A model generated the notes under the pieces. That model was not told the DNA's origin and ran no database searches. It worked only from the letters and a program-made list of their open reading frames with translations. DNA of 64,000 bases from assembly GCF_004570525.1 (NCBI RefSeq), contig NZ_SPPZ01000002.1, positions 1-64,000 of the forward strand, read 5' to 3'. Source of the stretch: Streptococcus sp. WM07 (GTDB taxonomy: Bacteria > Bacillota > Bacilli > Lactobacillales > Streptococcaceae). Position numbers and translations under genes: made by a program. Shown here piece after piece: positions 27,269 through 35,884 of the stretch; the first letter of the stretch is position 1; every line of letters begins with the position of its first letter.

Positions 27269-27772
27269 CTATTTTAGCTTGTCTTGCTCATAATAATGAA
27301 CAGCTTCCAAACCATTAAAATCCTGTTGCCGTAAGGCCTCATAGACTACCATACAAACCGAATTGGATAGATTTAAACTTCGAACATGATTATCATTCAT
27401 CGGAATTCGAATGGCTTGCCTACGGTATTGTTGTAAAAACTCTTGAGGCAGTCCAATATCTTCCCGTCCAAAGATAAAAAAGATATTCTGCCCAATCGAA
27501 TATTGCTTCTCTGCATAGGTGTATTCCGCAAATTTTGTCACAGGATGCAGATTTTCTTCCCCATGCTGCTCTAAAAAATCCTCTAAGGAATCGTAATGAT
27601 AGATCTCAAGCTGATCCCAATAATCAAGACCTGCTCGCTTCATCTTTTTATCATCTAGGGGAAAACCTAAGGGATGGATTAGATGAAGAGGACTATTTGT
27701 CGCCGCACAGGTCCGAGCAATATTCCCTGTATTCTGAGGTATCTGCGGTTGATACAAAACAATATGGTTCAA
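27269..27772 (-). CDS. trmL: tRNA (cytidine(34)-2'-O)-methyltransferase TrmL
   Basis: TrmL (167 aa) is a SPOUT methyltransferase that modifies the wobble 2'-O of two leucine tRNAs. The N-terminus [16 protein letters not shown], the C-terminal knot segments [11 protein letters not shown] and L-N-L-S-N-S-V are typical. The family was once called CspR. GAAAGGAAG precedes the ATG. It is first in trmL-ribU-PAP2 behind a structured leader. Confidence 0.96.
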   Translation of the reverse strand: MNHIVLYQPQIPQNTGNIARTCAATNSPLHLIHPLGFPLDDKKMKRAGLDYWDQLEIYHYDSLEDFLEQHGEENLHPVTKFAEYTYAEKQYSIGQNIFFIFGREDIGLPQEFLQQYRRQAIRIPMNDNHVRSLNLSNSVCMVVYEALRQQDFNGLEAVHYYEQDKLK

Positions 27773-27790
27773 GGATACTTCCTTTCACGT

Positions 27791-27894
27791 AAAAAAATAG
27801 CCACACTATCCGGAGTCAAGCTCAGCGGACAATGTGGTGCGCTCATCTGATTAACTTAGATCACAACAGGTCTGAGCTAAATCAATCAAATTAC
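27791..27894 (-). promoter_or_regulatory. Structured leader with intrinsic terminator upstream of trmL-ribU
   Basis: On the minus strand the leader has an 11-bp stem with two to three G-U pairs (27877-27887 with 27849-27859), then a 12-bp terminator-type stem (27826-27837 with 27801-27812) followed by CTATTTTTTT (27791-27800). The first hairpin loop holds GCTCAG (complement of 27872-27877) and the second loop holds CTGAGC (complement of 27820-27825), which can pair. It looks like an attenuator. No known riboswitch class was recognised. Confidence 0.7.
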
Positions 27895-27900
27895 ATTCTA

Positions 27901-27928
27901 AGTATACCACGTTCCGCTTATCTGTCAA
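27901..27928 (-). promoter_or_regulatory. Promoter of trmL-ribU-PAP2
   Basis: -35 TTGACA (complement of 27923-27928), 16-nt spacer, -10 TATACT (complement of 27901-27906) with an extended TGG. The -35 lies inside the last codons of yidD. Confidence 0.85.
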
Positions 27929-28169
27929 GCCTCTTGACTGTTTTTTTGAAAAAAGTAAATGAATCTGGAAGGGAATCTTCTCCCCCCTGAGACCAGGGAT
28001 GACAGGATAGAATTCGCTTCCCCCCTAAATAGAGCCCCCACAAACCATAGGCCTCCAAAGCTTGAATCATATACGTCGAACAGGTCGGACGATAGATACA
28101 AGACGGGGGAAAGAGGGGAGAAATCAAGCGTTTGTAGAGCTTCACCAAAAAAATGAAAAGACAACTCAT
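27918..28169 (-). CDS. yidD: Membrane protein insertion efficiency factor YidD
   Basis: An 83-aa amphipathic protein. L-V-K-L-Y-K-R-L-I-S-P, the cysteine-bearing P-P-S-C-I-Y-R-P-T-C-S-T-Y-M and R-I-L-S-C-H-P-W are diagnostic. YidD assists membrane protein insertion at the inner face. The ATG overlaps the rluB stop by 4 bp (ATGA). It closes the operon that starts at murI. Confidence 0.95.
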   Translation of the reverse strand: MSCLFIFLVKLYKRLISPLFPPSCIYRPTCSTYMIQALEAYGLWGLYLGGKRILSCHPWSQGGEDSLPDSFTFFKKTVKRLDR

Positions 28170-28909
28170 CGTTTTCTTTTCCCAGATTTCTTGGGAGTTA
28201 CAGCTAGATTATGTAGTTGACTTACTTCTTTTTTATTTAAACGTCGGAATTCTCCTGGACGTAAACCAGATACATCTAGATGTCCAAAACGAGTCCGAGA
28301 TAATTTATCAACTTGAAGCCCAACAGCTTCAAACATTTTCTTAACTTGATGGTTTCGTCCCTCATGAATGGTTAATTCAACCACTGAACGATTTTTTACC
28401 GGGTCAACTTTCAAGATATGATAAACAGCTGGCTTGGTTTTTTTCCCTTCAATGACAACTCCCCGGGTCAAGGGACGAAGATTTTCCTTAGTAGCCAAAC
28501 CTTTCACACGGGCCAGATAGACCTTGTCAATCTCATTTCGAGGGTGAATCATCTCATCCGTAAAATCTCCATCATTGGTCAATAACAAGACCCCACTGGT
28601 ATCCCAGTCTAGACGCCCAACAGGATAAATCCGCTCCTTGACTCCTCCAAAGAAATCTAAAACGGTTGCTCGCCCTTTATCATCACTGACACTCGAAATA
28701 ACTCCCCGGGGTTTATTTAGAAGGTAATAGACTTTTTCCTCATGGTAAATAGGCTGACCTTCCACTTCTACTCGGTCCCCTTTTTTCACAGTCGTCGCCA
28801 ATTCCTTGACTACTTGACCGTTAATGGTTACGCGCCCCTGCTTGATTAGTTCTTCTGCTTTTCGACGGCTGGCAACTCCAGCATGGGCTATGTATTTATT
28901 AATTCTCAT
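28166..28909 (-). CDS. rluB: 23S rRNA pseudouridine synthase RluB
   Basis: A 247-aa RsuA/RluB-type pseudouridine synthase. An S4 RNA-binding domain (about 1-60, [18 protein letters not shown]) precedes the catalytic domain, whose Asp lies in [18 protein letters not shown] is another family block. The ATG at 28909 is preferred over a TTG at 28921 because GAGGGAG precedes it. The C-terminus is a basic K-K-S-G-K-R-K-R tail. The rRNA site (likely U2605) comes from the family. Confidence 0.94.
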   Translation of the reverse strand: MRINKYIAHAGVASRRKAEELIKQGRVTINGQVVKELATTVKKGDRVEVEGQPIYHEEKVYYLLNKPRGVISSVSDDKGRATVLDFFGGVKERIYPVGRLDWDTSGVLLLTNDGDFTDEMIHPRNEIDKVYLARVKGLATKENLRPLTRGVVIEGKKTKPAVYHILKVDPVKNRSVVELTIHEGRNHQVKKMFEAVGLQVDKLSRTRFGHLDVSGLRPGEFRRLNKKEVSQLHNLAVTPKKSGKRKR

Positions 28910-29462
28910 TTTCTCCCTCAATTCTAAATAAGGACTGCTCTTGTTCTTCTTCTTCCTCTACTTGAACCTGTGGAAGATCCTCCAATTGATTCATTCCCAT
29001 ATAGTCCAAAAAATAGTCTGTAGTTCCGTATAAATTGGGACGCCCTAAAGTCTCCTTTTTACCAACCTCTTTGATTAAGCCAAATCCTTGTAACTTGCTT
29101 AAAGCGCCGCTAGAGTTAACCCCCCGAATAGCATCAATTTCAATCCGAGTAATCGGTTGTCGATAAGCAACAATGGATAGAACTTCCAAGCTAGCTCGGG
29201 AAAGAGACTGCTGCATCGGTGTCTGTGCATAGGCTTCCAACAAAGAAGCAAAGACTGGTTTGGTCACCAAGCGTAAGCTCCGTTTAGTCTCGATAATCGT
29301 CAAACTAGAATCAGGATTCTGGTCATAGGATTGGATTAAAGCCTCAATCAGAATTTCAAGCTGGGCTGGAGCTACATCCAACATAGAGGCTAAATGAAGG
29401 CGATCCACTCCATCCTCACCAGCTGTAAATAAGAGAGCTTCCAAAGCCGCTAATTGACTCAT
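28899..29462 (-). CDS. scpB: Segregation and condensation protein ScpB
   Basis: ScpB (187 aa) joins ScpA and SMC in the complex that compacts and separates chromosomes. [15 protein letters not shown] and the winged-helix segment [20 protein letters not shown] are clear. The start at 29462 overlaps the scpA stop (ATGA); the in-frame codon at 29483 is too far inside scpA. The C-terminus is acidic. Confidence 0.96.
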   Translation of the reverse strand: MSQLAALEALLFTAGEDGVDRLHLASMLDVAPAQLEILIEALIQSYDQNPDSSLTIIETKRSLRLVTKPVFASLLEAYAQTPMQQSLSRASLEVLSIVAYRQPITRIEIDAIRGVNSSGALSKLQGFGLIKEVGKKETLGRPNLYGTTDYFLDYMGMNQLEDLPQVQVEEEEEQEQSLFRIEGENEN

Positions 29463-30175
29463 AGTACCTGTCCTTCTATCCATATTTCATCAAAAGTTTC
29501 AGCCTGATGAAGGCGAATCTCTTGGATTTTCACCAATTCCAAACAGGCTAAAAATTGTGTAATCATTTGGGAAAGTGATTCAGCCTGAGCTAGAAGTTTA
29601 CTAAACGCTAATTTTCCCTGAGACTGGAGCAAACCTTGGCGAACCTGTTCCATAGAATCTTCAATCCGAAAATCATCCCGCTCTACCGTTGTCTGACGAC
29701 CTTGGCGTTTCTTTTTTTCCTGCCTTAGAAGGTGTGAAAAGGTCAAAAAGAGATCCATCGAAGTCACATCCTGATTCAATTCTACAACTTCTGAAACTAA
29801 GGGACTGGAGGGATGGCTGTAATAACGAGAACGATTCTCATGTTGTTGAGCCAACTCCTGACTAGCCGCTTTAAAATAGCGATAATCTTCTAATTGTTGA
29901 AGCAAGTTCTGCTCCATATCCTCCACCAGCTCATCCTCCTCTTGACTTTGAATCTGAGGCAAGAGCTTGCGACTTTTCAATAAAATTAACTGGCTGGCCA
30001 TCACCATGTATTCAGAAGCTACTTCTAAACGTAAGGCTTGGAGGGTTGAGAGGTAAGCCAGATACTGCTCAATCACTTCTAGCAAGGGAACATCATAAAT
30101 ATCCATTTGGTAGCGAGAGACCAGATGTAAAAGCAAGTCTAGGGGGCCCTCAAAATCTTTGATTTTTATTTCCAT
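29459..30175 (-). CDS. scpA: Segregation and condensation protein ScpA
   Basis: ScpA (238 aa) is the kleisin that bridges the SMC heads. The N-terminal [11 protein letters not shown] and [17 protein letters not shown], plus [15 protein letters not shown], are family motifs; the winged-helix C-terminus contains [10 protein letters not shown]. It overlaps both neighbours (xerD-like by 10 bp, scpB by 4 bp). Confidence 0.97.
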   Translation of the reverse strand: MEIKIKDFEGPLDLLLHLVSRYQMDIYDVPLLEVIEQYLAYLSTLQALRLEVASEYMVMASQLILLKSRKLLPQIQSQEEDELVEDMEQNLLQQLEDYRYFKAASQELAQQHENRSRYYSHPSSPLVSEVVELNQDVTSMDLFLTFSHLLRQEKKKRQGRQTTVERDDFRIEDSMEQVRQGLLQSQGKLAFSKLLAQAESLSQMITQFLACLELVKIQEIRLHQAETFDEIWIEGQVL

Positions 30176-30915
30176 TTGCGATATTTCTCAATACTGTGTA
30201 AGGAGCGAAGACCTAGATTATCCGCAATCGTTAGCAAATCCACTCCAGCTTTCAATTCTTTAAAAATATATTGCTCTCGTAAACTTTGGGGAGAATGTTG
30301 CATGAGCCCCTGCTCCTCCAAAAAAGCTTTTATCTGCAGGAAAACCCACTGACGTGTATACGGTTTTCCTTGATGTTCAAAGAGATATCCCCCTTGCCCT
30401 TCCTGGACGAGAGCTTGTATCAAGGGTTGGCTCACCTCCAAGACTCTTCGTTTACCGCTTTGCCCCACCTGCAAGAGTCCTAGGACAGGCTCCAAATCCG
30501 ATTTCTTCAACTGAATAATTTCGGTTGGCAACAGCCCTGTTTCTAAAATCAGTGCTACCAGAAGCTGTCCCTGAGAATATTGGGTCGTTGTCTGAAACAA
30601 ATCCTTAGCCAACAATTCCTGATCAGGAGCACTTGGTTCCTCTTGACTTTTCAACGGCGGCAAATCCAAACGATAATACCGGTCAATATGCCCCTCCTGG
30701 TAAAGAAAGAAGAGGAATTGATTGATAGCTGACAGTTTTCGACGCTGAGCCGTTACACTTAAGGAAGTCAAGGAATCCCTGTAAAGCTTCAGACCTATGT
30801 CATCTACCGTACCCCCCAAACTACGTGCTAATTGCTGTAGATCCGATATATAAGCCGCTTTGCTATTGTTTGACAGTTTCTTTGTTTCTAAAAAAGACTC
30901 AATCCACACTCTCAT
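30166..30915 (-). CDS. XerD-like tyrosine recombinase with degenerate active site
   Basis: A 249-aa protein with the phage integrase fold: N-terminal SAM-like domain (about 1-75, N-S-K-A-A-Y-I-S-D-L) and C-terminal catalytic domain. Of the R-H-R-Y residues only some remain: the first Arg site reads T-G-L-L-P-T-E-I (Arg lost), the HxxR site reads S-P-Q-S-L-R-E (His lost, Arg kept), the next His is replaced in L-G-L-R-S, and a Tyr is present in S-I-E-K-Y-R. The gene sits between cbpB and scpA, a place conserved in streptococci. It is unlikely to recombine dif sites; a structural role with ScpAB is only a guess. Confidence 0.88.
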   Translation of the reverse strand: MRVWIESFLETKKLSNNSKAAYISDLQQLARSLGGTVDDIGLKLYRDSLTSLSVTAQRRKLSAINQFLFFLYQEGHIDRYYRLDLPPLKSQEEPSAPDQELLAKDLFQTTTQYSQGQLLVALILETGLLPTEIIQLKKSDLEPVLGLLQVGQSGKRRVLEVSQPLIQALVQEGQGGYLFEHQGKPYTRQWVFLQIKAFLEEQGLMQHSPQSLREQYIFKELKAGVDLLTIADNLGLRSLHSIEKYRKWK

Positions 30916-31373
30916 TTAGGACTCATTTCATAATGCTGACCAAAATCATGGAGCAGGGCATTGGTTGCTTTCAAAATCGACCTGCGTGCAATGATGCCTT
31001 CCAAAATACCTTCGGCATCTAAAACAGGAAGAAAGGACTCGTCTACCAACTTGTGAAAGACTTCCGTCAGCGTGTAACCAGGCCCCAAGGTGAGACCATC
31101 TCGTTTGACCATATGAACAATGTCCATATCTGCAAGCTCTACAGCTGAAAGATGATGCTGCATTTGATAACCCAGGATATCGGTCAAGGAGATTGTCCCT
31201 ATATATTTTCCGTGATCTGTTACTACAGGAATCCGTGTATAGGTAATTTGGCTCAACAAGAGAATCACATGGTCTACATTATGACTATCAATCACAACCG
31301 CCAAATTAGCAGCAGGTGTTAGGAAGGTGGACTCTTGTGCCTTCAAATAGTCCTCTAAGGGTTGTGCAATCAT
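30912..31373 (-). CDS. cbpB: CBS-domain protein CbpB (cyclic-di-AMP binding type)
   Basis: A 153-aa protein made of two CBS domains (about 15-80 and 85-145): D-H-V-I-L-L-L-S-Q-I-T-Y-T-R-I-P-V-V and D-E-S-F-L-P-V-L-D-A-E-G-I-L-E-G-I-I. Its relatives YkuL/CbpB bind cyclic-di-AMP and link it to (p)ppGpp or metabolism. Ligand binding is taken from the family. The start overlaps yfcE by 4 bp and the end overlaps the xerD-like gene by 4 bp. Confidence 0.88.
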   Translation of the reverse strand: MIAQPLEDYLKAQESTFLTPAANLAVVIDSHNVDHVILLLSQITYTRIPVVTDHGKYIGTISLTDILGYQMQHHLSAVELADMDIVHMVKRDGLTLGPGYTLTEVFHKLVDESFLPVLDAEGILEGIIARRSILKATNALLHDFGQHYEMSPK

Positions 31374-31894
31374 TTAATCGTAAACTCCTTGCTTAAGCTA
31401 GGGAAGAGTTCATGATCTCGTGTATAATAATCAACTCGAACCTGATTGCCTTCAAGGGTTAAAACCGCGTATAGACGTTCCAAGACAAGTCCCCTCGGTT
31501 GGCTAACAGAACCGGGATTCACATATAAGATTCCCTCTTCCTGATAGGCTGCTGGTACATGAAGATGTCCATAAAGACAGATACTCGCTGCTTCTTCTTG
31601 CGCCCAATAGGCCAATTTATCCATTGTAAAATTAATATTTTGCAGGTGACCATGGGTCTGGACAATGGTATGCCCATCCAAGTCCACACTGAGACGTTCC
31701 GGATAGCCTGCAAAAAAATCCATATTTCCAGCAACAACATGGATACCATCCCAGACCGAATCGTCCACTTCCAATTCTGAATCCCCATTATGAAAAATCA
31801 AATCAGCCTTGTCTTGCCATTGTTCTTTAATGGCTTGTACAATACTGCGATCTCCATGAGAATCACTCATTACAACTACTGTCCGTCTCTCCAT
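31370..31894 (-). CDS. YfcE-type metallophosphoesterase
   Basis: A 174-aa calcineurin-like phosphoesterase of the YfcE/MJ0936 group. Metal ligands are seen in M-S-D-S-H-G-D, F-H-N-G-D-S-E, V-A-G-N-M-D and [18 protein letters not shown] closes the active site. The natural substrate is unknown. It overlaps rdgB by 19 bp and cbpB by 4 bp. Confidence 0.92.
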   Translation of the reverse strand: MERRTVVVMSDSHGDRSIVQAIKEQWQDKADLIFHNGDSELEVDDSVWDGIHVVAGNMDFFAGYPERLSVDLDGHTIVQTHGHLQNINFTMDKLAYWAQEEAASICLYGHLHVPAAYQEEGILYVNPGSVSQPRGLVLERLYAVLTLEGNQVRVDYYTRDHELFPSLSKEFTIK

Positions 31895-32832
31895 GATGGA
31901 AATACCTCCACTAATTTCTGAACAGCTTGGGCCCTATGGGACTGCCGATTCTTCTCCTCCATGCTTAACTGGGCAGATGTTTTTCCAGTCTCCCCAATAA
32001 GAAACAGAGGATCATAACCAAACCCATTCTCACCCTTAGGTTCAAAGGCAATATAACCCGGCCAATCGGCCTCAACAACTAAAGACTCCTTCCCAGGAGC
32101 TGCTACAACAAGGGTCGTGTGAAACTGAGCGGAACGTTTCTCTGCTTCTAAAACCATGGCCAATTCATGCAATAATTTTACATTATTTTCCGCATCCGTA
32201 GCTTTAGGACCCGCAAACCGGGCACTCCAAACTCCTGGTAATCCCCCTAGCACATCGACTTTCAGACCGGAGTCATCGGCCAATACTAAGGTACCTGTCA
32301 AAGCCGCAATTCCTTCCGCCTTCAGCCGAGCATTCGCTTCAAATGTTGTCCCCGTTTCCTCAATTTCAGGTAAATCTGGATAAGCATTCAGATTTTCCAC
32401 CCGGTAACCAAGAGGCTCAAAGATTTTCTTAAACTCAGCAGTTTTGCCCTCATTACGTGTCGCAATCAAGAGGGGCTCTAATTCTGCTTGCCCAAAAATC
32501 TTATCCAACTCTTCGCCACCCTCCGGTAACACCACATGCAATAAACGCCCCTCTTCCACAACCAAGAGAGCTGTACCTCGGCGTTCCAAGCTCAGATGCC
32601 TATCTTCGCTCCTATTAATTAAGTCCACCATAAACTGTGCCAACTTTTGGGCTGAGGACCATTGGAAAATTTGAACTTTAAAGCCATTTTTTTGAGACAA
32701 ATATTGAAAAGGAGCAAGGAAATGATAAACCTGATCTTCCTGATCAAAAGCGAAACTTAAGTGAGGTCCGTCTGAAACTTGTGCCACGTACCAATCTTGG
32801 CTATCACGAAATTCTACTAATTCTTGTGTCAT
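31876..32832 (-). CDS. rdgB: RdgB/HAM1-type NTP pyrophosphatase with N-terminal streptococcal domain
   Basis: A 318-aa protein. The C-terminal ~195 residues are the ITP/XTP pyrophosphatase that removes deaminated purine nucleotides: [34 protein letters not shown] and F-G-Y-D-P-L-F. The first ~120 residues are a separate domain found in streptococcal RdgB and of unknown role. The ATG at 32832 overlaps the murI stop (ATGA); the longer frame from 32871 would overlap murI and lacks an RBS. Confidence 0.95.
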   Translation of the reverse strand: MTQELVEFRDSQDWYVAQVSDGPHLSFAFDQEDQVYHFLAPFQYLSQKNGFKVQIFQWSSAQKLAQFMVDLINRSEDRHLSLERRGTALLVVEEGRLLHVVLPEGGEELDKIFGQAELEPLLIATRNEGKTAEFKKIFEPLGYRVENLNAYPDLPEIEETGTTFEANARLKAEGIAALTGTLVLADDSGLKVDVLGGLPGVWSARFAGPKATDAENNVKLLHELAMVLEAEKRSAQFHTTLVVAAPGKESLVVEADWPGYIAFEPKGENGFGYDPLFLIGETGKTSAQLSMEEKNRQSHRAQAVQKLVEVFPSWRDGQ

Positions 32833-33623
32833 AAATCTATATGCTCCACTCTTACTTCTTCTTCTAACCAAGTCTGCGCTAGCTGAGTAAAAGCTACTGC
32901 ATCCCCTGTCGTATAAAAACTATGCTGCTGTTTTTTTAAGTTACGTCCACGATTGATTTCAAAATAATTCAAAAGAACTGAAATATCGCGAACACATTCT
33001 GCCCCACTATCAATCAAGGTTACATCTGGCCCCAAGGCATTCTGAATTACCGGCCGTAGCAAAGGGTAGTGGGTACATCCTAAAATCAAAGTGGATACTT
33101 GCCCTTGAAAATCTTTCAATTGATCATAAACAACCTTTTTCGCTAAACTAGAGGATAGCTCATTGGCTTCGACCAACGGTACAAAAGGAGGGCAGGCCTG
33201 ACTCATAACCTGAGCTTTAGGATCCAAAGATTGAATCTTCTGGCGATAAATATCCGAGGCTACCGTCATTTCCGTAGCAATCACGCCAATTCTTCCATGA
33301 TGGTTCGCCTTAAGGGCTGCTGAAGCACCTGGAAGAATAACTCCAAGAACCGGAATATCCAAAGCTTCTTTAATTTCTTCCCAGGCCACGGCTGTTGCTG
33401 TATTACAGGCAATGACGATCATTTTAACATTTTTAGCTTGTAGAAATCGAACTAGTTCCCAGGTATACTCCCGAATTTCTTCAGCTGCCCGAGGGCCATA
33501 CGGAGCTCGGGCAGAGTCTCCTATATAGATAACTTCTTCATCCGGAAGTTGGCGCCGTAGCTCTTTCACAACTGTCAAGCCACCGACTCCCGAATCTAAG
33601 AAACCAATTGGACGATTATCCAT
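32829..33623 (-). CDS. murI: Glutamate racemase MurI
   Basis: MurI (264 aa) makes D-glutamate for peptidoglycan. The two catalytic cysteines lie in I-A-C-N-T-A-T-A and [21 protein letters not shown] and [10 protein letters not shown] are also conserved. GGGAGG precedes the ATG. It heads the nine-gene run murI-rdgB-yfcE-cbpB-xerD-like-scpA-scpB-rluB-yidD, nearly all with overlapping ends. Confidence 0.97.
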   Translation of the reverse strand: MDNRPIGFLDSGVGGLTVVKELRRQLPDEEVIYIGDSARAPYGPRAAEEIREYTWELVRFLQAKNVKMIVIACNTATAVAWEEIKEALDIPVLGVILPGASAALKANHHGRIGVIATEMTVASDIYRQKIQSLDPKAQVMSQACPPFVPLVEANELSSSLAKKVVYDQLKDFQGQVSTLILGCTHYPLLRPVIQNALGPDVTLIDSGAECVRDISVLLNYFEINRGRNLKKQQHSFYTTGDAVAFTQLAQTWLEEEVRVEHIDL

Positions 33624-33692
33624 GCAATCCTCCCTTTATTTAGCCTAGAGGCTATTCTTCAACAGTAGTCCATTTTTTCATATGAAAACGAG

Positions 33693-33718
33693 GAGGCCGA
33701 GACCTTTGTCTCAGCCTC
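33693..33718 (-). terminator. yneF terminator
   Basis: A 10-bp stem with one mismatch (33693-33702 with 33709-33718), just past yneF. The T-run is weak (TCGTTTTC). Confidence 0.65.
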
Positions 33719-33724
33719 ACTTGT

Positions 33725-33958
33725 TTATTTCTTGGCTTGTTTTTTCTGTTGGTTGACAATTTGTTGGTATACTTGGTTCACACGCGCCTCACTTGGTTTT
33801 TGCCCCATTTGTCCCATCATGACACGAAGGGCATCCTTATTCAAACGAGGATATTGCGCCATTTCCTGCTCCACTTGACGACGTGTCAAATAAATACCTA
33901 GAGCTACACCTCCAATAAAGAACACTACGATTAAAACAATTGCTAGCCAAAGAGCCAT
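33725..33958 (-). CDS. YneF family membrane protein (UPF0154)
   Basis: A 77-aa protein with one N-terminal helix (I-V-L-I-V-V-F-F-I-G-G-V-A-L-G-I-Y-L) and the conserved N-K-D-A-L-R-V-M-M-G-Q-M-G-Q-K-P-S block. It matches UPF0154/YneF, conserved in Firmicutes without known function. It is monocistronic: it has its own promoter and terminator. Confidence 0.92.
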   Translation of the reverse strand: MALWLAIVLIVVFFIGGVALGIYLTRRQVEQEMAQYPRLNKDALRVMMGQMGQKPSEARVNQVYQQIVNQQKKQAKK

Positions 33959-33993
33959 AATTCAATTCCTTCCTCTTTCAAACATTTCTCCTT

Positions 33994-34022
33994 ATTATAC
34001 CAAAGCTAGAGGTCTTTTTCAA
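33994..34022 (-). promoter_or_regulatory. yneF promoter
   Basis: -35 TTGAAA (complement of 34017-34022), 17-nt spacer, -10 TATAAT (complement of 33994-33999) with extended TGG. Confidence 0.82.
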
Positions 34023-34058
34023 AAAGAAAAAGACCTCTGAGCCGAAAGCTCAAAGATC
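34021..34058 (-). terminator. Terminator of trmH-BI-1 transcript
   Basis: An 11-bp stem with G-U pairs (34048-34058 with 34032-34042, 5-nt loop) followed on the minus strand by TTTTTCTTTTT. Confidence 0.85.
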
Positions 34059-34064
34059 CAAATA

Positions 34065-34751
34065 CTAATCACGATTTCCAGCAAAAATACGGAGAATACT
34101 CAAGAATAAGTTAATAAAATTCAAATAGAGGCTAAGAGCCATTGAAATCGCCCAGCCCGTAGATATCTGTCCACCAGATTGGTCGTAGACTTGACGAATC
34201 CGTTGGTTATCATAGGCTGTTAATCCTGCAAAGATAACAACCATGACAAGACTCATAACATAAGACAAGCCTGCACTGCGTAAGAAAATATTAACCAAAC
34301 TTGCAATCAAAACTCCAAAGAGAACCATCCGAAAAGCATGAGCCATCCCTGATAAATCACGCTTACTAAACACACCAATAGCAGCCATGGCAAAGAAAGT
34401 CAATGTCGCCGTTAAGAAAGCGGCAAATACATTCGTTTGGCTATAAGCTGCCAAAATAAAACTCAAGGTAAAGCCATTAAGGGCTGAATAAAACAAGAAA
34501 AGCGGCATCGCCATCGGATTATTTTTCCAAGCCGTTGTGGAAACAGAATAAACAAGTGCAATCTCAATAAATGAAGCTGCGTAGTAAACCCATGAATGGT
34601 GAAGCATAATATTTATCATAGTAGCTTGAAACACATACAGTAACAAGCCAGAAACAAGAGCAGAAATTCCTAGCCCCAGCCCCATATATCCATAAACTTT
34701 AGCGAAAAAACGGTTTAAACCTGTATCGGTTTGCGACATCATTGGTTGCAT
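34065..34751 (-). CDS. Bax inhibitor-1 (BI-1/YccA) family membrane protein
   Basis: A 228-aa protein with about seven helices. The start (T-G-L-N-R-F-F-A-K-V-Y-G-Y-M-G-L-G-L), the central A-L-N-G-F-T-L-S-F-I-L-A-A-Y and the C-terminal A-M-A-L-S-L-Y-L-N-F-I-N-L-F-L-S-I-L-R-I-F-A fit the BI-1/YetJ family; bacterial relatives are pH-sensitive calcium leak channels. Cargo here is inferred. It follows trmH by 9 bp. Confidence 0.92.
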   Translation of the reverse strand: MQPMMSQTDTGLNRFFAKVYGYMGLGLGISALVSGLLLYVFQATMINIMLHHSWVYYAASFIEIALVYSVSTTAWKNNPMAMPLFLFYSALNGFTLSFILAAYSQTNVFAAFLTATLTFFAMAAIGVFSKRDLSGMAHAFRMVLFGVLIASLVNIFLRSAGLSYVMSLVMVVIFAGLTAYDNQRIRQVYDQSGGQISTGWAISMALSLYLNFINLFLSILRIFAGNRD

Positions 34752-34760
34752 ACAAACTCC

Positions 34761-35498
34761 TTATCTATTTTTAAAATGAAACATCAAAATTCCAGCAGCA
34801 ATGGCCACATTCAGACTCTCTGCTTGGCCAGACATAGGAATATGGACTGTTCGATCCGCCATCTGATGAGCCAAATCAGAAGCCCCTTGTCCCTCATTTC
34901 CCATCAGAAGAATCAGATGTTCAAATGGCGGCAAATCCACATAGCTACTCGAATGATCCTTTAGACTCGTCACTAATAGAGGAGCATGGACTTCCTGCTC
35001 AAGATCGTCTAAAGAACATTCTAGAATAGGCAAATGCCAATGACTACCCTGCATCGACCGCAGGGTCTTGGGGCTATAGATATCGGCCGTCCCAGGACTG
35101 ACCAGAACTCCTGTAAAACCAGCAGCATCGGCTGTACGGATCATAGTCCCTACATTTCCAGGATCTTGGACTTCTTCCAAATACAGCCACATCCCCTGAC
35201 TCACATCGACAGATGGTGGATCTTCACGCTTTACCTCTGCAACAATTCCCTGAGGGGTCTTAGAATCGGCCAATTCTGCTAGAATCGCCGAACTCACTAA
35301 TTGATAGGGAAGACCTTCCGGTAAACGTTCCAATTCTTCCTCTATGACAAAAATCGGACCAAAGGTAACTCCAGCTTGGTAGGCCTCTTCAAATAGATGC
35401 CAACCTTCAATCAAATAAGAATCTTTACGATGCTTTTTCTTCTGGAGTTTTTTGACCTTTTTAATCAAGGGATTGGTTTTAGAGGTTATAATAGTCAT
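34761..35498 (-). CDS. TrmH/SpoU family RNA 2'-O-methyltransferase
   Basis: A 245-aa SPOUT methyltransferase. An N-terminal substrate domain (K-V-K-K-L-Q-K-K-K-H-R-K-D-S-Y-L-I-E-G) precedes the knot with V-Q-D-P-G-N-V-G-T-M-I-R-T-A-D-A, L-M-G-N-E-G-Q-G and S-L-N-V-A-I-A-A-G-I-L. It is closest in form to YsgA-type 23S rRNA methylases; the RNA site is unknown. It is divergent from the acylphosphatase gene, with only ~30 bp between them. Confidence 0.92.
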   Translation of the reverse strand: MTIITSKTNPLIKKVKKLQKKKHRKDSYLIEGWHLFEEAYQAGVTFGPIFVIEEELERLPEGLPYQLVSSAILAELADSKTPQGIVAEVKREDPPSVDVSQGMWLYLEEVQDPGNVGTMIRTADAAGFTGVLVSPGTADIYSPKTLRSMQGSHWHLPILECSLDDLEQEVHAPLLVTSLKDHSSSYVDLPPFEHLILLMGNEGQGASDLAHQMADRTVHIPMSGQAESLNVAIAAGILMFHFKNR

Positions 35499-35529
35499 AG
35501 AAAATATTATAGCACAAAAGGAGAATCTT

Positions 35530-35808
35530 ATGAAAAAAGTACGAATAATTGTTCAAGGACGGGTCCAAGGAGTCGGCTTTCGTTGGGCTGTCTGGGAACT
35601 TGCCAATAGGATAGACGGTATTACAGGCCGAGTTTGGAATAGAGACGATGGCTGCGTCGAAATTCTAGCAGAGGCCAAAGATCCTAGTAAGATGGCTCTT
35701 TTTATTCAAGAAGTGAGAAAAGGACCTAGTCCTTTTTCCAAGGTGACCTATGTTGACGTTAGCATGGCTAATTTCCCCTCTTATCAAGATTTTGCCATTC
35801 AAAACTAA
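35530..35808 (+). CDS. acyP: Acylphosphatase
   Basis: A 92-aa acylphosphatase, which hydrolyses acyl phosphates such as acetyl phosphate. The phosphate loop G-R-V-Q-G-V-G-F-R-W with its catalytic Arg and the Asn of R-V-W-N-R-D-D-G are in place. The ATG at 35530 follows AAAGGAG and the family start K-K-V-R-I-I-V; the longer frame from 35452 overlaps trmH. A -10 TATAAT lies at about 35485. Confidence 0.93.
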   Translation: MKKVRIIVQGRVQGVGFRWAVWELANRIDGITGRVWNRDDGCVEILAEAKDPSKMALFIQEVRKGPSPFSKVTYVDVSMANFPSYQDFAIQN

Positions 35809-35884
35809 AGGTCAGACTTAGGTACTATTGTAATCTAAGCTTAAAAACAGTAAAATGAAAAGAGTAATAATTTAGAAAAGGACT

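Noticed and set aside
27269..27900. FMN riboswitch for ribU
   Set aside because: None of the conserved FMN-element segments is present; the leader has a different architecture.
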